NCBI GenBank assembly: GCA_937990185.1
Contig: CALKBI010000054.1
Span: forward strand, 1-64,000
DNA length: 64,000 nt
Direction of reading: 5' to 3'
Origin: an uncultured Neomegalonema sp.
GTDB taxonomy: Bacteria; Pseudomonadota; Alphaproteobacteria; Rhodobacterales; Rhodobacteraceae
In this document: positions 28,969 to 37,481 of the stretch, piece after piece
Layout of the letters: each line of letters begins with the position of its first letter
Position numbering within the stretch: the first letter of the stretch is position 1
The notes under the pieces: generated by a model
Database searches by the model: none
What the model was told of the DNA's origin: nothing
The model's input: only the letters and a program-made list of their open reading frames with translations
Program-made: the position numbers and the translations under genes

Positions 28969-30492
28969 TCAAGACCAGAGCCAAGCAAAAGTACGCTCAA
29001 ACCAGCTGGACTGTTTATCGCTGTCAGCCCGGGGCTGTTCTGAAGCGACGGTTTGGTCATTTAGCTGACCCTGCGACGCGCCGTTATCGTTAAACACGGC
29101 AATACCGTCTTTTGCTCGCCATGTCGCCATGCCTGCAAGCGAAGGACGCACCATGTAGGCGATTTCTATCGCCGCAGCCCCTTCGTTTACAGATTGGTAT
29201 TTCTGTATAAATTCCCGCCCAATGTCTGTCAGAAATACTTTACCCTGCAGGGGATCGACTTCGAAATGCATCCCTTCGTTCAAATATGTCGGTGGAACCG
29301 AGGGTAAGCGTAACGAAACAAAGACCCGTTCATTGGCAATATCTGTATGCGGCAAGGTCAAGCGTGGGCTGTTATCAGTCGGATAACGTGCGCGCATTTT
29401 AACGGGTTTTGAGGGTTCTCGCGGGTCTTGCTTTCCGCCCCAAGGAATTGTTCGCGGATAGGGCCGTATCTTCACAACACTCCTGTTCCGGTCATCTCGA
29501 TAAAGATTTGCCGGGAGGTCAGGATTGGCAGCCGCAAGAGCATATCGCCCCGCAGGATCTTTAGTGTCCCAAAGCGAAAGCCGCACCGCGTCGCGGCCAG
29601 AAATCTCGCCATCACGCTTTAATCCGGGAACAGTTTCGGAAGGCGCTTTGCGTTCAATCTCTCCAGTCCCTTTTACAGTCGTAAGTTGATCTTCGCTTTT
29701 GGGAACTTCGACATCGAACCGGCCAACTGAAACAAGGCGGACACCCTCTAAGAGCGGTCTTTCGGTTTGAACTTTCAGAGCATAATCACCGGCGGGAAGA
29801 AGCTGTGCGAGATGCCACCCGCCCGCTCCGATATCATCCATTGCCAAGCCGGACAGATGCAAGGGTTGATCGTCGCTTGCCCCGCTGACCCAAACATCGA
29901 GCAGCTGGCCCTGCACCGGGATCGTTTGGATTGCGGGTGGATTTCCTGCCGCAACCGACGCCCGGCGCGCACGGGTTTCTGCCGAGTATTCTTTCCTTTG
30001 CGCAGGCATTAGATAACGCGAAACAAGCATTGTTTGCGGCTGTGCCTCGTCGATATTTCCGGCAATATCGCGCACCCGAAGTAAAGCGACGATGGTTTCA
30101 CCGGGCCTAAGGGGTGGACCGGCCTCTACTTCTCCGTTCCAAACCACGCCCGCATCGAAGGCGGCAGCAGGTCGCCGCCATTGCCGGATAGGGTGTCGGC
30201 GCTTTGTATCGCTCTCGCGGTAAAGCGACAGCTCCCATTGTTCGATAAAGGCGGCGTAATTTGTGGAAAGATCAATCTTTACAGGGAGATCAAGTCCGGT
30301 TTTCTCCCATGCAATCGTTGCCGGTAATGCAATACCGAGGGCTGGGGCGGCCTTGTAATCCGCAAGCGACCAAGACAATGACGCACCTGTTTCAAGGCTT
30401 AATGTACCCTCACGCGCCTCGGCCATTGCTGCCCCGACGGGTAATGTCACCAATAGCGCAGCTAGATGCAGAAATTTAAGGCCCGGAATCAT
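28969..30492 (-). CDS. Large exported protein of unknown function
   Basis: 507 residues with a signal peptide (residues 1-24, ending GAAMAEA). Likely periplasmic or outer-membrane associated, rich in beta structure. A VRDIAGNIDEAQP segment preceded by a GPPLRPGETIVALL stretch resembles the Ig-like folds of FlgD/gliding-type modules, but no family is certain. Another part (MRARYPTDNSPRLTLPHTD) is proline and arginine rich. No linked genes suggest a role. Confidence 0.6.
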   Translation of the reverse strand: MIPGLKFLHLAALLVTLPVGAAMAEAREGTLSLETGASLSWSLADYKAAPALGIALPATIAWEKTGLDLPVKIDLSTNYAAFIEQWELSLYRESDTKRRHPIRQWRRPAAAFDAGVVWNGEVEAGPPLRPGETIVALLRVRDIAGNIDEAQPQTMLVSRYLMPAQRKEYSAETRARRASVAAGNPPAIQTIPVQGQLLDVWVSGASDDQPLHLSGLAMDDIGAGGWHLAQLLPAGDYALKVQTERPLLEGVRLVSVGRFDVEVPKSEDQLTTVKGTGEIERKAPSETVPGLKRDGEISGRDAVRLSLWDTKDPAGRYALAAANPDLPANLYRDDRNRSVVKIRPYPRTIPWGGKQDPREPSKPVKMRARYPTDNSPRLTLPHTDIANERVFVSLRLPSVPPTYLNEGMHFEVDPLQGKVFLTDIGREFIQKYQSVNEGAAAIEIAYMVRPSLAGMATWRAKDGIAVFNDNGASQGQLNDQTVASEQPRADSDKQSSWFERTFAWLWS

Positions 30493-30952
30493 TGCGACAC
30501 CCTAGAGACAGAAGGGTTAACGGATTGAAAAACAATGCTCAGTCTGTCGATTTTCCCGCCCCGGATAGTGGAAAATTTTTTCTTAACATTTTGCGACGGA
30601 ATCCAAGCGCTGACCCGTATCAGTTTTAGAAAGCGGCGATTATTGCTGGGTAGCTCGCTTTGGCCCTCCGACCAGAGCGATGCTTACCCGTTGCAATACC
30701 GCCTGACTGGTCATTACGGCTGTCGCCTGTAATCGACCGGAGAAACTCTCCGCAAGGAGAGGGTACGTCGATCAGCTCGACCCAAACGCAACCCGGTGGG
30801 CGTACCGGGGGGTCAGGAAGCCCAGCCTGACCCTCCAGCTTAAAGTCTCAAACCAAGCGACTCCTTAGGCGGGTATACATACCAAAATACTCTATTTCAG
30901 AGTTCATTCACAGTAATGTGTTACGCTCTTTTCTTAGATAGGGGGGCGCGCA
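30493..30952. other. Intergenic region containing a run of hairpins
   Basis: 460 bases between divergent genes, without a coding frame. It contains the structured segment 30648-30833 described separately. The last ~60 bases before 30953 are AT-rich and end in a G-rich ribosome site (AGATAGGGGGG). Confidence 0.5.
30648..30833 (+). ncRNA. Candidate structured RNA: six consecutive hairpins, family unknown
   Basis: Six stems follow one another in 186 bases: GGGTA..TCGCT/AGCGA..TACCC (30648-30689); GGTC-ATTAC-GGC/GCC-GTAAT-GACC (30709-30738); CTCTCC-GCAA-GGAGAG (30746-30761); GTCGA/TCGAC (30767-30781); CCCGGT/ACCGGG (30792-30809); GGGTCAGG/CCTGACCC (30810-30833). The GCAA loop is a GNRA tetraloop only when read on the plus strand, favouring a plus-strand RNA. 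It could be a small RNA or a leader of the membrane protein at 30953. It does not match what I know of SRP RNA, 6S RNA, tmRNA or common riboswitches. Confidence 0.4.
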
Positions 30953-31696
30953 ATGCAAATCAGTTTCAACGACTTTAACACTTTGTTTATGTGTGCGATC
31001 TTTTACTTGGTTGCGCGAAGAATTTACGACAAGTTCCGTGAAGCGCGCGGCATTTCAAAACCCTCATCCAACATCAATCTGCAAGGCCTTTTCTGGCCTT
31101 ATATCAAGGCCGTTATTGCGGGAGCGGCGTTCGCCTTCGTGATGTGGGAATTCATCCCCGGTTCTCCTATCGAAGAAATGGCCGGAAACGGGCTGTCTTC
31201 CTGGATGGTTCGTCTTGCCGTGATGATGAGCATCATCCCGCTGGTGATGATTACCACGCCGTTCATTATTCTCGCTGGTATCGGTATTCGAGCCTTGAAT
31301 TTACGGCGCGGCGTCTCGGATATTGCAACAGGCGTTATCGGGGCGACTTTAGGTCCATTAGGATCGGCCTTGTTTAGTCCTCAACCGATGCCTTTGAGTG
31401 AAGCGATACCCTTTGTTGCCGCCTTCCCATTCGCCGGAGCCATCGGCGGTTTTGTTTTCTGGCGCGCCGTTGGTTATCCCGGCCTGAATAGACAGACCGC
31501 CCGCACAATCGAGCGCACCCGCTCTGGCGCGGGGCTTATGTCTGACGTTGCCGGTGGCTCGGTCCTTAGCGCGGGGCTGACTGCGCGTAAAATGCTTCGG
31601 GACGAAGCCGAAGAAGATGTTGAACAGCCTATAAAACCACGCCGCAGAGCACGATCTCGAGCCGGGCATAATGGGTTTGGTAGACGTGTGACCTGA
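30953..31696 (+). CDS. Four-segment integral membrane protein of unknown function
   Basis: 247 residues. Hydrophobic segments at about 8-22, 48-66, 84-110 and 150-172; the last 70 residues are cytoplasmic and basic (PRRRARSRAGHNGFGRR). No family recognised. Its 5' leader may be the hairpin-rich RNA just upstream, so expression could be controlled there. Confidence 0.6.
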   Translation: MQISFNDFNTLFMCAIFYLVARRIYDKFREARGISKPSSNINLQGLFWPYIKAVIAGAAFAFVMWEFIPGSPIEEMAGNGLSSWMVRLAVMMSIIPLVMITTPFIILAGIGIRALNLRRGVSDIATGVIGATLGPLGSALFSPQPMPLSEAIPFVAAFPFAGAIGGFVFWRAVGYPGLNRQTARTIERTRSGAGLMSDVAGGSVLSAGLTARKMLRDEAEEDVEQPIKPRRRARSRAGHNGFGRRVT

Positions 31697-31789
31697 TTTT
31701 ATCAGGGGTAGACGTCTGCTGCTGCCCTTGACTCGGACGATGCTGCACCGCAAACGCATGGCAAAACTTGTCACTTTGCGGAGCCACCC

Positions 31790-32770
31790 ATGTCCTTCCT
31801 GATCCAACCTGCCCCCGTTGCCCGTCCAAACCGTTGCCAGTTGTTCGCACCCGGCTCCCGTCCGGCGATCTTTGAGAAAGCGGCGGCTTCGGCGGCGGAT
31901 GTCATAAACCTTGATCTCGAAGACTCGGTCGCGCCGAACGACAAACCGCAGGCCCGCAAGAACATCATCGAAGCCGTGAACGATATCGACTGGGGGTCAA
32001 AGTTCCTCTCGGTTCGGATCAACGGACTGGATACCGAATACTGGTATGCCGATGTTGTTGAATTGCTTGAGAATGCAGGCGACCGCGTTGACCTGATCAT
32101 GATTCCGAAAGTCGGAAACGGGAAAGACCTCTACGCCGTGGATGCGCTTGTCACAGCGATTGAACGGGCGAAGGGGCGGACAAAGCCGATTGGGTTTGAA
32201 ATCATCATCGAAACCGCAGCGGGTGCGCAGAATATCGACGAAATCGCCGCCTCGACCCCGCGCTTGCAATCCATGAGCTTTGGCGTGGCCGATTATGCTG
32301 CCTCGATGGGGATGCAAGTCACCGGCATCGGCGGAACGCAAGCCGGATATGATATGCTGGCCGATGGGGAGCCGGGATCAGAGCGGGCGCTGTTCCCTGC
32401 CGATCCGTGGCATTATCCGATTGTCCGCATGGTCGCGGCGTGCCGTCAGCATGGCATTTTGCCCGTCGATGGACCTTTTGGTGATTTCTCGGATGATGAT
32501 GCGTATCGCGCTCAGGCAAGGCGCTCCGCGATCCTTGGCTGTGTCGGCAAATGGGCAATCCATCCGAAACAAGTGGCCATCGCCAACGAGGTCTTTACCC
32601 CTGCCCCGGAAATCGTCGCGAAAGCCCGTGCTATTCTCGACGCCATGGCCGAAGCGGAAAAAGCCGGTCAAGGCGCAGCCGTGCTGGATGGCAAATTAAT
32701 CGACATCGCCTCCGCCCGCCAAGCACAGGTCGTGGTCAGCCAAGTCGATCTGATCGAAGGCGCGTCATAA
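31790..32770 (+). CDS. mcl1: L-malyl-CoA/beta-methylmalyl-CoA lyase (CitE/HpcH family)
   Basis: 326 residues closely following the Rhodobacter Mcl1 pattern from end to end: PAPVARPNRCQLFAPGSRP, ADVINLDLEDSVAP with the metal-binding Glu/Asp, LSVRINGLDTEYWY, IMIPKVG, the METAAG-like IIETAAGAQNIDEIA, GVADYAASMGMQ, PVDGPFGDFSDD and GKWAIHPKQV. Mcl1 cleaves malyl-CoA and condenses glyoxylate with propionyl-CoA in the ethylmalonyl-CoA and related pathways. GGAG lies just before the ATG. No other pathway gene is nearby. Confidence 0.93.
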   Translation: MSFLIQPAPVARPNRCQLFAPGSRPAIFEKAAASAADVINLDLEDSVAPNDKPQARKNIIEAVNDIDWGSKFLSVRINGLDTEYWYADVVELLENAGDRVDLIMIPKVGNGKDLYAVDALVTAIERAKGRTKPIGFEIIIETAAGAQNIDEIAASTPRLQSMSFGVADYAASMGMQVTGIGGTQAGYDMLADGEPGSERALFPADPWHYPIVRMVAACRQHGILPVDGPFGDFSDDDAYRAQARRSAILGCVGKWAIHPKQVAIANEVFTPAPEIVAKARAILDAMAEAEKAGQGAAVLDGKLIDIASARQAQVVVSQVDLIEGAS

Positions 32771-32801
32771 ACAGAAGACTGGAATCGACAGAAAAAAACC
32801 G

Positions 32802-32850
32802 GAATGCCGGTGGCGATGACCCTCATTGCCACCGGAACTTTCGGTCGGTC
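32802..32850. repeat. Hairpin downstream of mcl1
   Basis: Inverted repeat CCGGTGGC / GCCACCGG with a 13-base spacer (about 32808-32836), followed by further GC-rich sequence without a T run. May act as a processing or rho-dependent termination structure for mcl1. Confidence 0.4.
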
Positions 32851-32941
32851 CTGACTTCTGCAATGCGCCCGAAGGAGACTCTCGGTTGTTGATTGTGTAG
32901 TCTGACGTCTTTCAGAAGCGATTCCCAATGACTTGAACCCC

Positions 32942-33499
32942 ATGTTTGATCTCGGTGATATTTCGAATTGGAGGCGGATCGTCCGTGATTTCAGAGAGAC
33001 ACCTGACTACTACGCTAGTCATGGTGGTACAAAGTATGACAGTCAACCGCTGACCCCACAGCCGAGATGGGCCACTATCCCTTTAAACATAACGCATATG
33101 ATCGTTCTTGTTCGGACAGTTTTACAGAACCGCGAACTTTTTGACGCATACAAACAGGTTGGTAAATGGTACGCGGATAACCCTTTCGACGAGGAGTCTG
33201 CTCAGCTTTGCGGCAATGGGCGCCCGAACCGCACCCCTTGGCCTGTGTCAGCCAAGCGTGATGCTGAAGACTTCATCTATTTTTTTTACATGAAGGCTTT
33301 CGAAAAAACTGATCCGAATAACAAAATGCGGATTGTGGAATGTATAGGAAATTTTTTGATCGAGAACGAGCTTGAGTATGGCGGTGAACCAAATGTTTCG
33401 ATGCTCGTTAGTAATATGAGGCGGCATCCAAAAACTTTCGCTTTAGATGACGTTACGACATCACAGGAGTTTAGTCCCTTTCGTCGCTCGCCTGAATAG
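32942..33499 (+). CDS. Hypothetical protein, no recognised family
   Basis: 185 residues from ATG 32942; an in-frame TTG at 32933 is an alternative. No strong ribosome site before either. The protein is soluble, rich in Asn, Phe, Tyr and Arg, with WRRIVRDFRETPDYYASH at the start. GC is lower than in neighbours, so it may be recently acquired. A 15% chance remains that it is not a gene. Confidence 0.5.
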   Translation: MFDLGDISNWRRIVRDFRETPDYYASHGGTKYDSQPLTPQPRWATIPLNITHMIVLVRTVLQNRELFDAYKQVGKWYADNPFDEESAQLCGNGRPNRTPWPVSAKRDAEDFIYFFYMKAFEKTDPNNKMRIVECIGNFLIENELEYGGEPNVSMLVSNMRRHPKTFALDDVTTSQEFSPFRRSPE

Positions 33500-33592
33500 C
33501 AACTTTTGGCCATACCCAGACTCTTCTGCGGACGAGCGGCGACGGTTGCGAAGAGTCAGAAACAGTCCAACCTTCTTCTAAAGCAGCTTCAC

Positions 33593-34585
33593 TTATGGCC
33601 TTGGGGTTCCGATAATGTCTTTCAGAACGTAGTAAACCGAGTCAACGACAGCTGACATGCGCTGGTAATCGAGCGTGTCATGCGTGTCTGTCAGTCGGTG
33701 GTAATTGGCGTTTCGGTAGAACGCCGTATCAGTGACCATGATCGCGGGGAATCCGAATTTCACGTAATTTCGGTGATCCGAAAAGTCGATGCCTTCCACA
33801 AAACTTGGGGCGCTGATCGCTTTGGTCTTGATCCGATTTGTTTGAAGGAAAGATCGCTTCACGTCGCGGATGGGGCCGCGATTGTCCATATCGCCAACGA
33901 TACCGATAAAGTCTCCCTGATCCCCATAGGCGTATTTCATCGCATCAACTGGATAGTGCTGGCTGTTCGATTCATCGGAAAAGTACCCGATCATTTCGAG
34001 CGAGATCATCAGCGTCGGCGGCGCGCTCCGCTGTTCCAGAGCGTAAGCGTGATGGTGGCTGCCCATATTCGGTGTTCTGAAATTCGGAGGTTCTTCGAGG
34101 CTGTAAGCGACCAGCTCAACATCACAAGGAAGCGGGTGCTGTTTGATTGCTCGGGCGAGTTCGATCAGACCGGCCACGCCGCTCGCATTATCATCCGCCC
34201 CCGGCTTGTCGCCTTCTGTATCGTAATGCGCGCCGACGACGTAGTGATGATTGCCGCAGTCTTGAGTGCCTTTCAGACGGAGAATGACGTTTTTATACGC
34301 CTGGCCCCGGGCCTCATAGTCTTGAAACAGTGGCGTGTCGAAAGTTTCGAACTGCTGAAATATATAATCAGCGGCTTTGTCCAACCGGTCGAGTTGGTTA
34401 TGAGACCGCCCGCCAATGCCTTCGGAAAGAGCAATGACATGGTCGCGCAATCTGTCAGCGCTGGTCAGCGCATCGCGTGATATCGGGCTGGTCCAAACCG
34501 GAACGGTGACAAGATACCAAGCGCCGAGTACGGCACTGGCGAGCAGACCAACAAGGACGGCAATAATCTTAGCCAGTGTTTTCAT
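33593..34585 (-). CDS. M28-family zinc aminopeptidase, membrane anchored
   Basis: 330 residues. An N-terminal hydrophobic segment (about 5-27) acts as signal peptide or anchor, with the catalytic domain outside the cytoplasm. Zinc ligands of M28 peptidases are visible: His and Asp in VVGAHYDTEG, Asp in GADDNASG, Glu in YSLEEPP, and a late histidine in DFSDHRNY region or DTHDT. It probably trims peptides in the periplasm. Stands alone. Confidence 0.85.
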   Translation of the reverse strand: MKTLAKIIAVLVGLLASAVLGAWYLVTVPVWTSPISRDALTSADRLRDHVIALSEGIGGRSHNQLDRLDKAADYIFQQFETFDTPLFQDYEARGQAYKNVILRLKGTQDCGNHHYVVGAHYDTEGDKPGADDNASGVAGLIELARAIKQHPLPCDVELVAYSLEEPPNFRTPNMGSHHHAYALEQRSAPPTLMISLEMIGYFSDESNSQHYPVDAMKYAYGDQGDFIGIVGDMDNRGPIRDVKRSFLQTNRIKTKAISAPSFVEGIDFSDHRNYVKFGFPAIMVTDTAFYRNANYHRLTDTHDTLDYQRMSAVVDSVYYVLKDIIGTPRP

Positions 34586-34791
34586 TAGTTGATGCTATCG
34601 CCGAAACAACTGAGCCTCAATTAGTATTACCGATGAGCGTCTTCTGATGATGCGTTGGGCGGAGGGCAAGCGAACAAACAAGCGGTGATAAAGGGTTTGA
34701 AGACGGACGCATTCGCGGAGCGAGTCTTGCCGTTGTTTTCGAGCTTTTCGGTTCTCGATGATTCTTCGACTGTCTCCCTCAATTTCAAAAG

Positions 34792-34811
34792 ATACCCGCT
34801 GTCGCGGGTAT
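34792..34811. repeat. REP-like palindrome
   Basis: ATACCCGC-tgtc-GCGGGTAT, a perfect eight-base stem followed by GACAG. Similar in layout to the element at 26050-26072 and, more loosely, to CCCGC-aaaa-GCGGG at 59825-59838. Confidence 0.5.
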
Positions 34812-34834
34812 GACAGTGAATGAGGTTAGAAATA

Positions 34835-34993
34835 TGCGCCGTTTGTGCTTGGTGAGGGCGGGCGCATTTGCTCTTGCAAATCTTGCCTTTGTTGTCTGTC
34901 TTTCATGCTCTCAATGGTTTCGCTGTGCTCAACCATTTGCCGCTGCGCCGTTTGTGCTGACGTTCAGGACGGACGCATTTGCTCTTGCAAATG
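34835..34993. repeat. Imperfect direct duplication with internal hairpins
   Basis: TGCGCCGTTTGTGCT occurs at 34835 and 34944, and the 19-base CGCATTTGCTCTTGCAAAT at 34863 and 34974, so a unit of ~47 bases is repeated about 110 bases apart with a two-base length change. The second copy forms a perfect hairpin, GCATTTGC-TCTT-GCAAATGC; the first a shorter one. A weaker third match, GGACGCATT, lies near 34706. Confidence 0.7.
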
Positions 34994-35041
34994 CGTTTTG
35001 TTCAATATATGTTCTTTTTGGTTTTCTTCTGAAAGGACGGC

Positions 35042-35710
35042 ATGAACGACGAGGTAATCATAGACTATCAAGTGACAGCGCTGATGCGTCTTGTTGCTTC
35101 GATGCTTGCTCTCGTCGGGTTGGTTTCGGGCGGGTCTGTGGTTGCCTCAATGTCTGCCGACATGCGCCGCCGGGTTTTACGAGTTTTGCAACCGGCTGAA
35201 TCCGCTTTACGGCGGGTGATCCTCGTGAAAGCGCGAGGGCTTGTGGTCGCGCTCGGGCCTAAACGTTCATTTGCAAAAGGGGTTATCCCTAAAGGAAAAG
35301 GTGCGGAGGACCGTATTCCGGCTTTTGTGTTGTTCGATCCGCGCAAATGGTTTCGCGAATTGGCAAAGCCTCATCGGATTCTGCGCGGGGCTGGTCCCCG
35401 GATCAGTGGTTTCGATGAACAGCGTTTTGACACGCCCGCGCCATGCTCAACCGAGGTCAATCCGGCCAGCCTGTGCAGACGATTACAGGCTTTGCAAAAA
35501 GCATTGGAGACCTTACCGGCGCAGGCAAAACGGCTGGCGCGGGTGCAGGCACGGCGACGCGCAGCAGGTGAACCCCTGAGACGCACCGAACCGAGACGAC
35601 CGGGATGGCCACCGGGCTATCGCAAGCTTCACTCTCATCCGGTTGATGTGATCTTATATGACTGCGATATTCTGGCGCGGCAAGAACCGCGACCGCCGGA
35701 TAAATCCTGA
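35042..35710 (+). CDS. Membrane-anchored protein of unknown family; paralogue of the gene at 1104-1763
   Basis: 222 residues. One membrane segment at ~12-35 (LMRLVASMLALVGLVSGG), followed by long basic helices (RRRVLRVLQPAESALRRVI; ARVQARRRAAGEPLRRTEPRR), so the tail is strongly positive and may contact nucleic acid or the membrane surface. Layout and several segments match the protein at 1104. AAGGACGG precedes the ATG. Convergent with the HPr gene. No known function. Confidence 0.6.
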   Translation: MNDEVIIDYQVTALMRLVASMLALVGLVSGGSVVASMSADMRRRVLRVLQPAESALRRVILVKARGLVVALGPKRSFAKGVIPKGKGAEDRIPAFVLFDPRKWFRELAKPHRILRGAGPRISGFDEQRFDTPAPCSTEVNPASLCRRLQALQKALETLPAQAKRLARVQARRRAAGEPLRRTEPRRPGWPPGYRKLHSHPVDVILYDCDILARQEPRPPDKS

Positions 35711-35768
35711 AATTTTGGGCTTTGCCCTCCCGCCGATGCCGGTTGGGAGGCGCTCGCCGTTGGGCCTC

Positions 35769-36047
35769 TCAGCGGCCTTCGCCGAACTTTCCTGAAATCA
35801 GGTCTTCCATCGCGTCAACCATCGCGGCGGCATCATCGCCGCTCGCTTCAACCTCGATCACCGAGCCTTTGGCAGCCGCAAGTGTGAGCAAATCCATAAT
35901 CGAGCGCGCGTCCGCCTCTTCGCCGTCGAACCGGACGACAGCATCGGAGTCAAAATTCTCGCAAAGCTGCGACAACGCCCCAGACGCGCGGGCATGAAGC
36001 CCCCGCTCGTTAACAATAGTCATTTTTCGGATTATTGACGCGCCCAT
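35769..36047 (-). CDS. HPr-family phosphocarrier protein
   Basis: 92 residues. The phosphorylated histidine is His18 in NERGLHARASG, and the regulatory serine sits in the ARSIMDLLTLAA helix, as in HPr proteins that HPr kinase can modify. Member of a regulatory, nitrogen-type PTS without sugar permease genes. Overlaps the EIIA gene by 16 bases. Confidence 0.92.
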   Translation of the reverse strand: MGASIIRKMTIVNERGLHARASGALSQLCENFDSDAVVRFDGEEADARSIMDLLTLAAAKGSVIEVEASGDDAAAMVDAMEDLISGKFGEGR

Positions 36048-36463
36048 TTCGCTGCTTTTTGCGACCCATTCTTTGACGGTTCGGCATAGCCAATATAGTG
36101 ACGCCCAGCCTCTAACCCTGATTGTGCCACATGGACCAAACCGCTTCTTTTGCGGGCTTTTATCACAGCGATGAGCATTGGCAGATTCACGCCCGTCAGA
36201 ACAGTTGCTTCAGCCGATGACGCAACTCCGGCAGCAACATTACAGGGTGTACCCCCAAAAATATCAGAGAGAATTAATACACCATCCGAACCATCCGCAA
36301 CCCGATCCACTGCATCAGAGAGCGCTTCCCGCATCTCCGTAACCGGAACATCCGGTGTAACCGATACTGTTTCCATCTGATTTTGCCGGCCAAGCATATT
36401 TTCTGCAGCCGCTCTGAGTTCCCGGCCTACGCCCCCGTGCGTTATGAGGACGATACCAATCAT
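36032..36463 (-). CDS. PTS mannose-type EIIA protein
   Basis: 143 residues. N-terminal MIGIVLITHGGVG carries the phospho-acceptor His9; LILSDIFGGTPCNVA and LTGVNLPMLI are the family's conserved segments. With HPr and RapZ it forms the incomplete PTS found beside chvG/chvI in alphaproteobacteria, which senses nitrogen or carbon state rather than importing sugar. Its start abuts the rapZ stop. Confidence 0.93.
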   Translation of the reverse strand: MIGIVLITHGGVGRELRAAAENMLGRQNQMETVSVTPDVPVTEMREALSDAVDRVADGSDGVLILSDIFGGTPCNVAAGVASSAEATVLTGVNLPMLIAVIKARKRSGLVHVAQSGLEAGRHYIGYAEPSKNGSQKAAKWARQ

Positions 36464-37390
36464 TCAGGAAAATGCCGCCACAGGTTTTTTCGCTGTCAAA
36501 GGCATGTCTCTGTGGCGAATAACCGGGGTATATCCTGCGCCGCGAATTGACTCGCTGAGACGTTCGGAAACCATAACCGAACGGTGCTTGCCGCCGGTAC
36601 AACCGATAGCAATATTGAGATAGCTTTTTCCTTCAGCCGCATAATGAGGAAGCAAAGACACCACGAGATCATTCATCTTTTCGAAAATGGAATGGAAATT
36701 CACATCCGATTCAATATACGAACGAACGTCAGGGTCCAAACCTGTTTTTTCACGAAGGCTGGCCGACCAGTATGGGTTGGCCAAAAACCGCACGTCAAAG
36801 AGCAAGTCCGCTCCGCGCGGCGCGCCCTTTTTAAACCCGAAAGAAATTACAGATACCGTCATGCCCCCCGCATCATCGCCAAACCGCTCGCCAATCTCGC
36901 GGCGCAAATCAGTCAGCGACAAATCACTCGTATCAATGGAGACATCAGACTGGACTCGCAGAGGTTCGAGCATCGCGCGCTCATACACCAAAGCGGCTTC
37001 GACCGGCGCGCCCTCTGCCATCGGATGACGACGCCGCGTTTCCTGAAACCGCCGCAGCAACATCTCATCAGCGCATTCCAGAAAAACGAGGGTGACTTCT
37101 GTATCGCCGCGCGCACGCAATTTGGCGATAATATCCGCGCAGTTTTCCGTCGTGAACCCTCTGCTACGCTCGTCAATGCCAATGGCGAGCCGCGCCCCTT
37201 CATCAGCGTAATCGTCAACGATTGCTTCGATGAGTTTCACCGGAGGATTATCAATCGTCTCAAACCCCTGATCCGCCAATGCAGCCAGAGCAGATGTCTT
37301 GCCCGCCCCTGCAACGCCAGTCACGAGGATTAATCTTATTATGGTCCCATCCACTTTGGGATTCGGAAAAGTTTGATGTGCGCCCATCAT
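36464..37390 (-). CDS. rapZ: RNase adapter / nucleotide-binding protein RapZ
   Basis: 308 residues. Walker A at GVAGAGKTSALAAL, then ETIDNPPVKLIEAI, IDERSRGF, FLECADEMLLRRFQETRRRHP and the C-terminal domain with VISFGFKKGAPRGADLLFDVRFLANPYW-type blocks and GCTGGKHRSV. In enterobacteria RapZ directs RNase E to glmZ; in alphaproteobacteria its target is not settled. ATG 37390 is followed by a second ATG that could also be used. Confidence 0.93.
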   Translation of the reverse strand: MMGAHQTFPNPKVDGTIIRLILVTGVAGAGKTSALAALADQGFETIDNPPVKLIEAIVDDYADEGARLAIGIDERSRGFTTENCADIIAKLRARGDTEVTLVFLECADEMLLRRFQETRRRHPMAEGAPVEAALVYERAMLEPLRVQSDVSIDTSDLSLTDLRREIGERFGDDAGGMTVSVISFGFKKGAPRGADLLFDVRFLANPYWSASLREKTGLDPDVRSYIESDVNFHSIFEKMNDLVVSLLPHYAAEGKSYLNIAIGCTGGKHRSVMVSERLSESIRGAGYTPVIRHRDMPLTAKKPVAAFS

Positions 37391-37481
37391 CGTATCGTCG
37401 CCTATCCGAATCGGGACGTCAATGCACCGGAAGGTCGCGCAGAGTATTTTTTATCAACTTAAAGATTGGACCCAAGCGGCT

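Larger units (their letters stand above)
34586..35041. other. Repeat-rich intergenic region
   Basis: 456 bases between divergent genes. It holds a REP-like palindrome (34792-34811) and an imperfect duplication (34835-34993), annotated separately. Plus-strand open frames here encode only low-complexity cysteine-rich or hydrophobic peptides generated by the duplication and are not accepted as genes. AAGGACGG just before 35042 is the next gene's ribosome site. Confidence 0.5.

Noticed and set aside
30648-30833. Hairpin region as SRP RNA, 6S RNA or tmRNA
   Set aside because: No SRP tetraloop-helix signature, stems are sequential rather than one long rod as in 6S RNA, and there is no tRNA-like end or tag frame.
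34810-35199. Plus-strand frames encoding Cys-rich or hydrophobic peptides
   Set aside because: They arise from the duplicated noncoding repeat and overlap the start of the gene at 35042.
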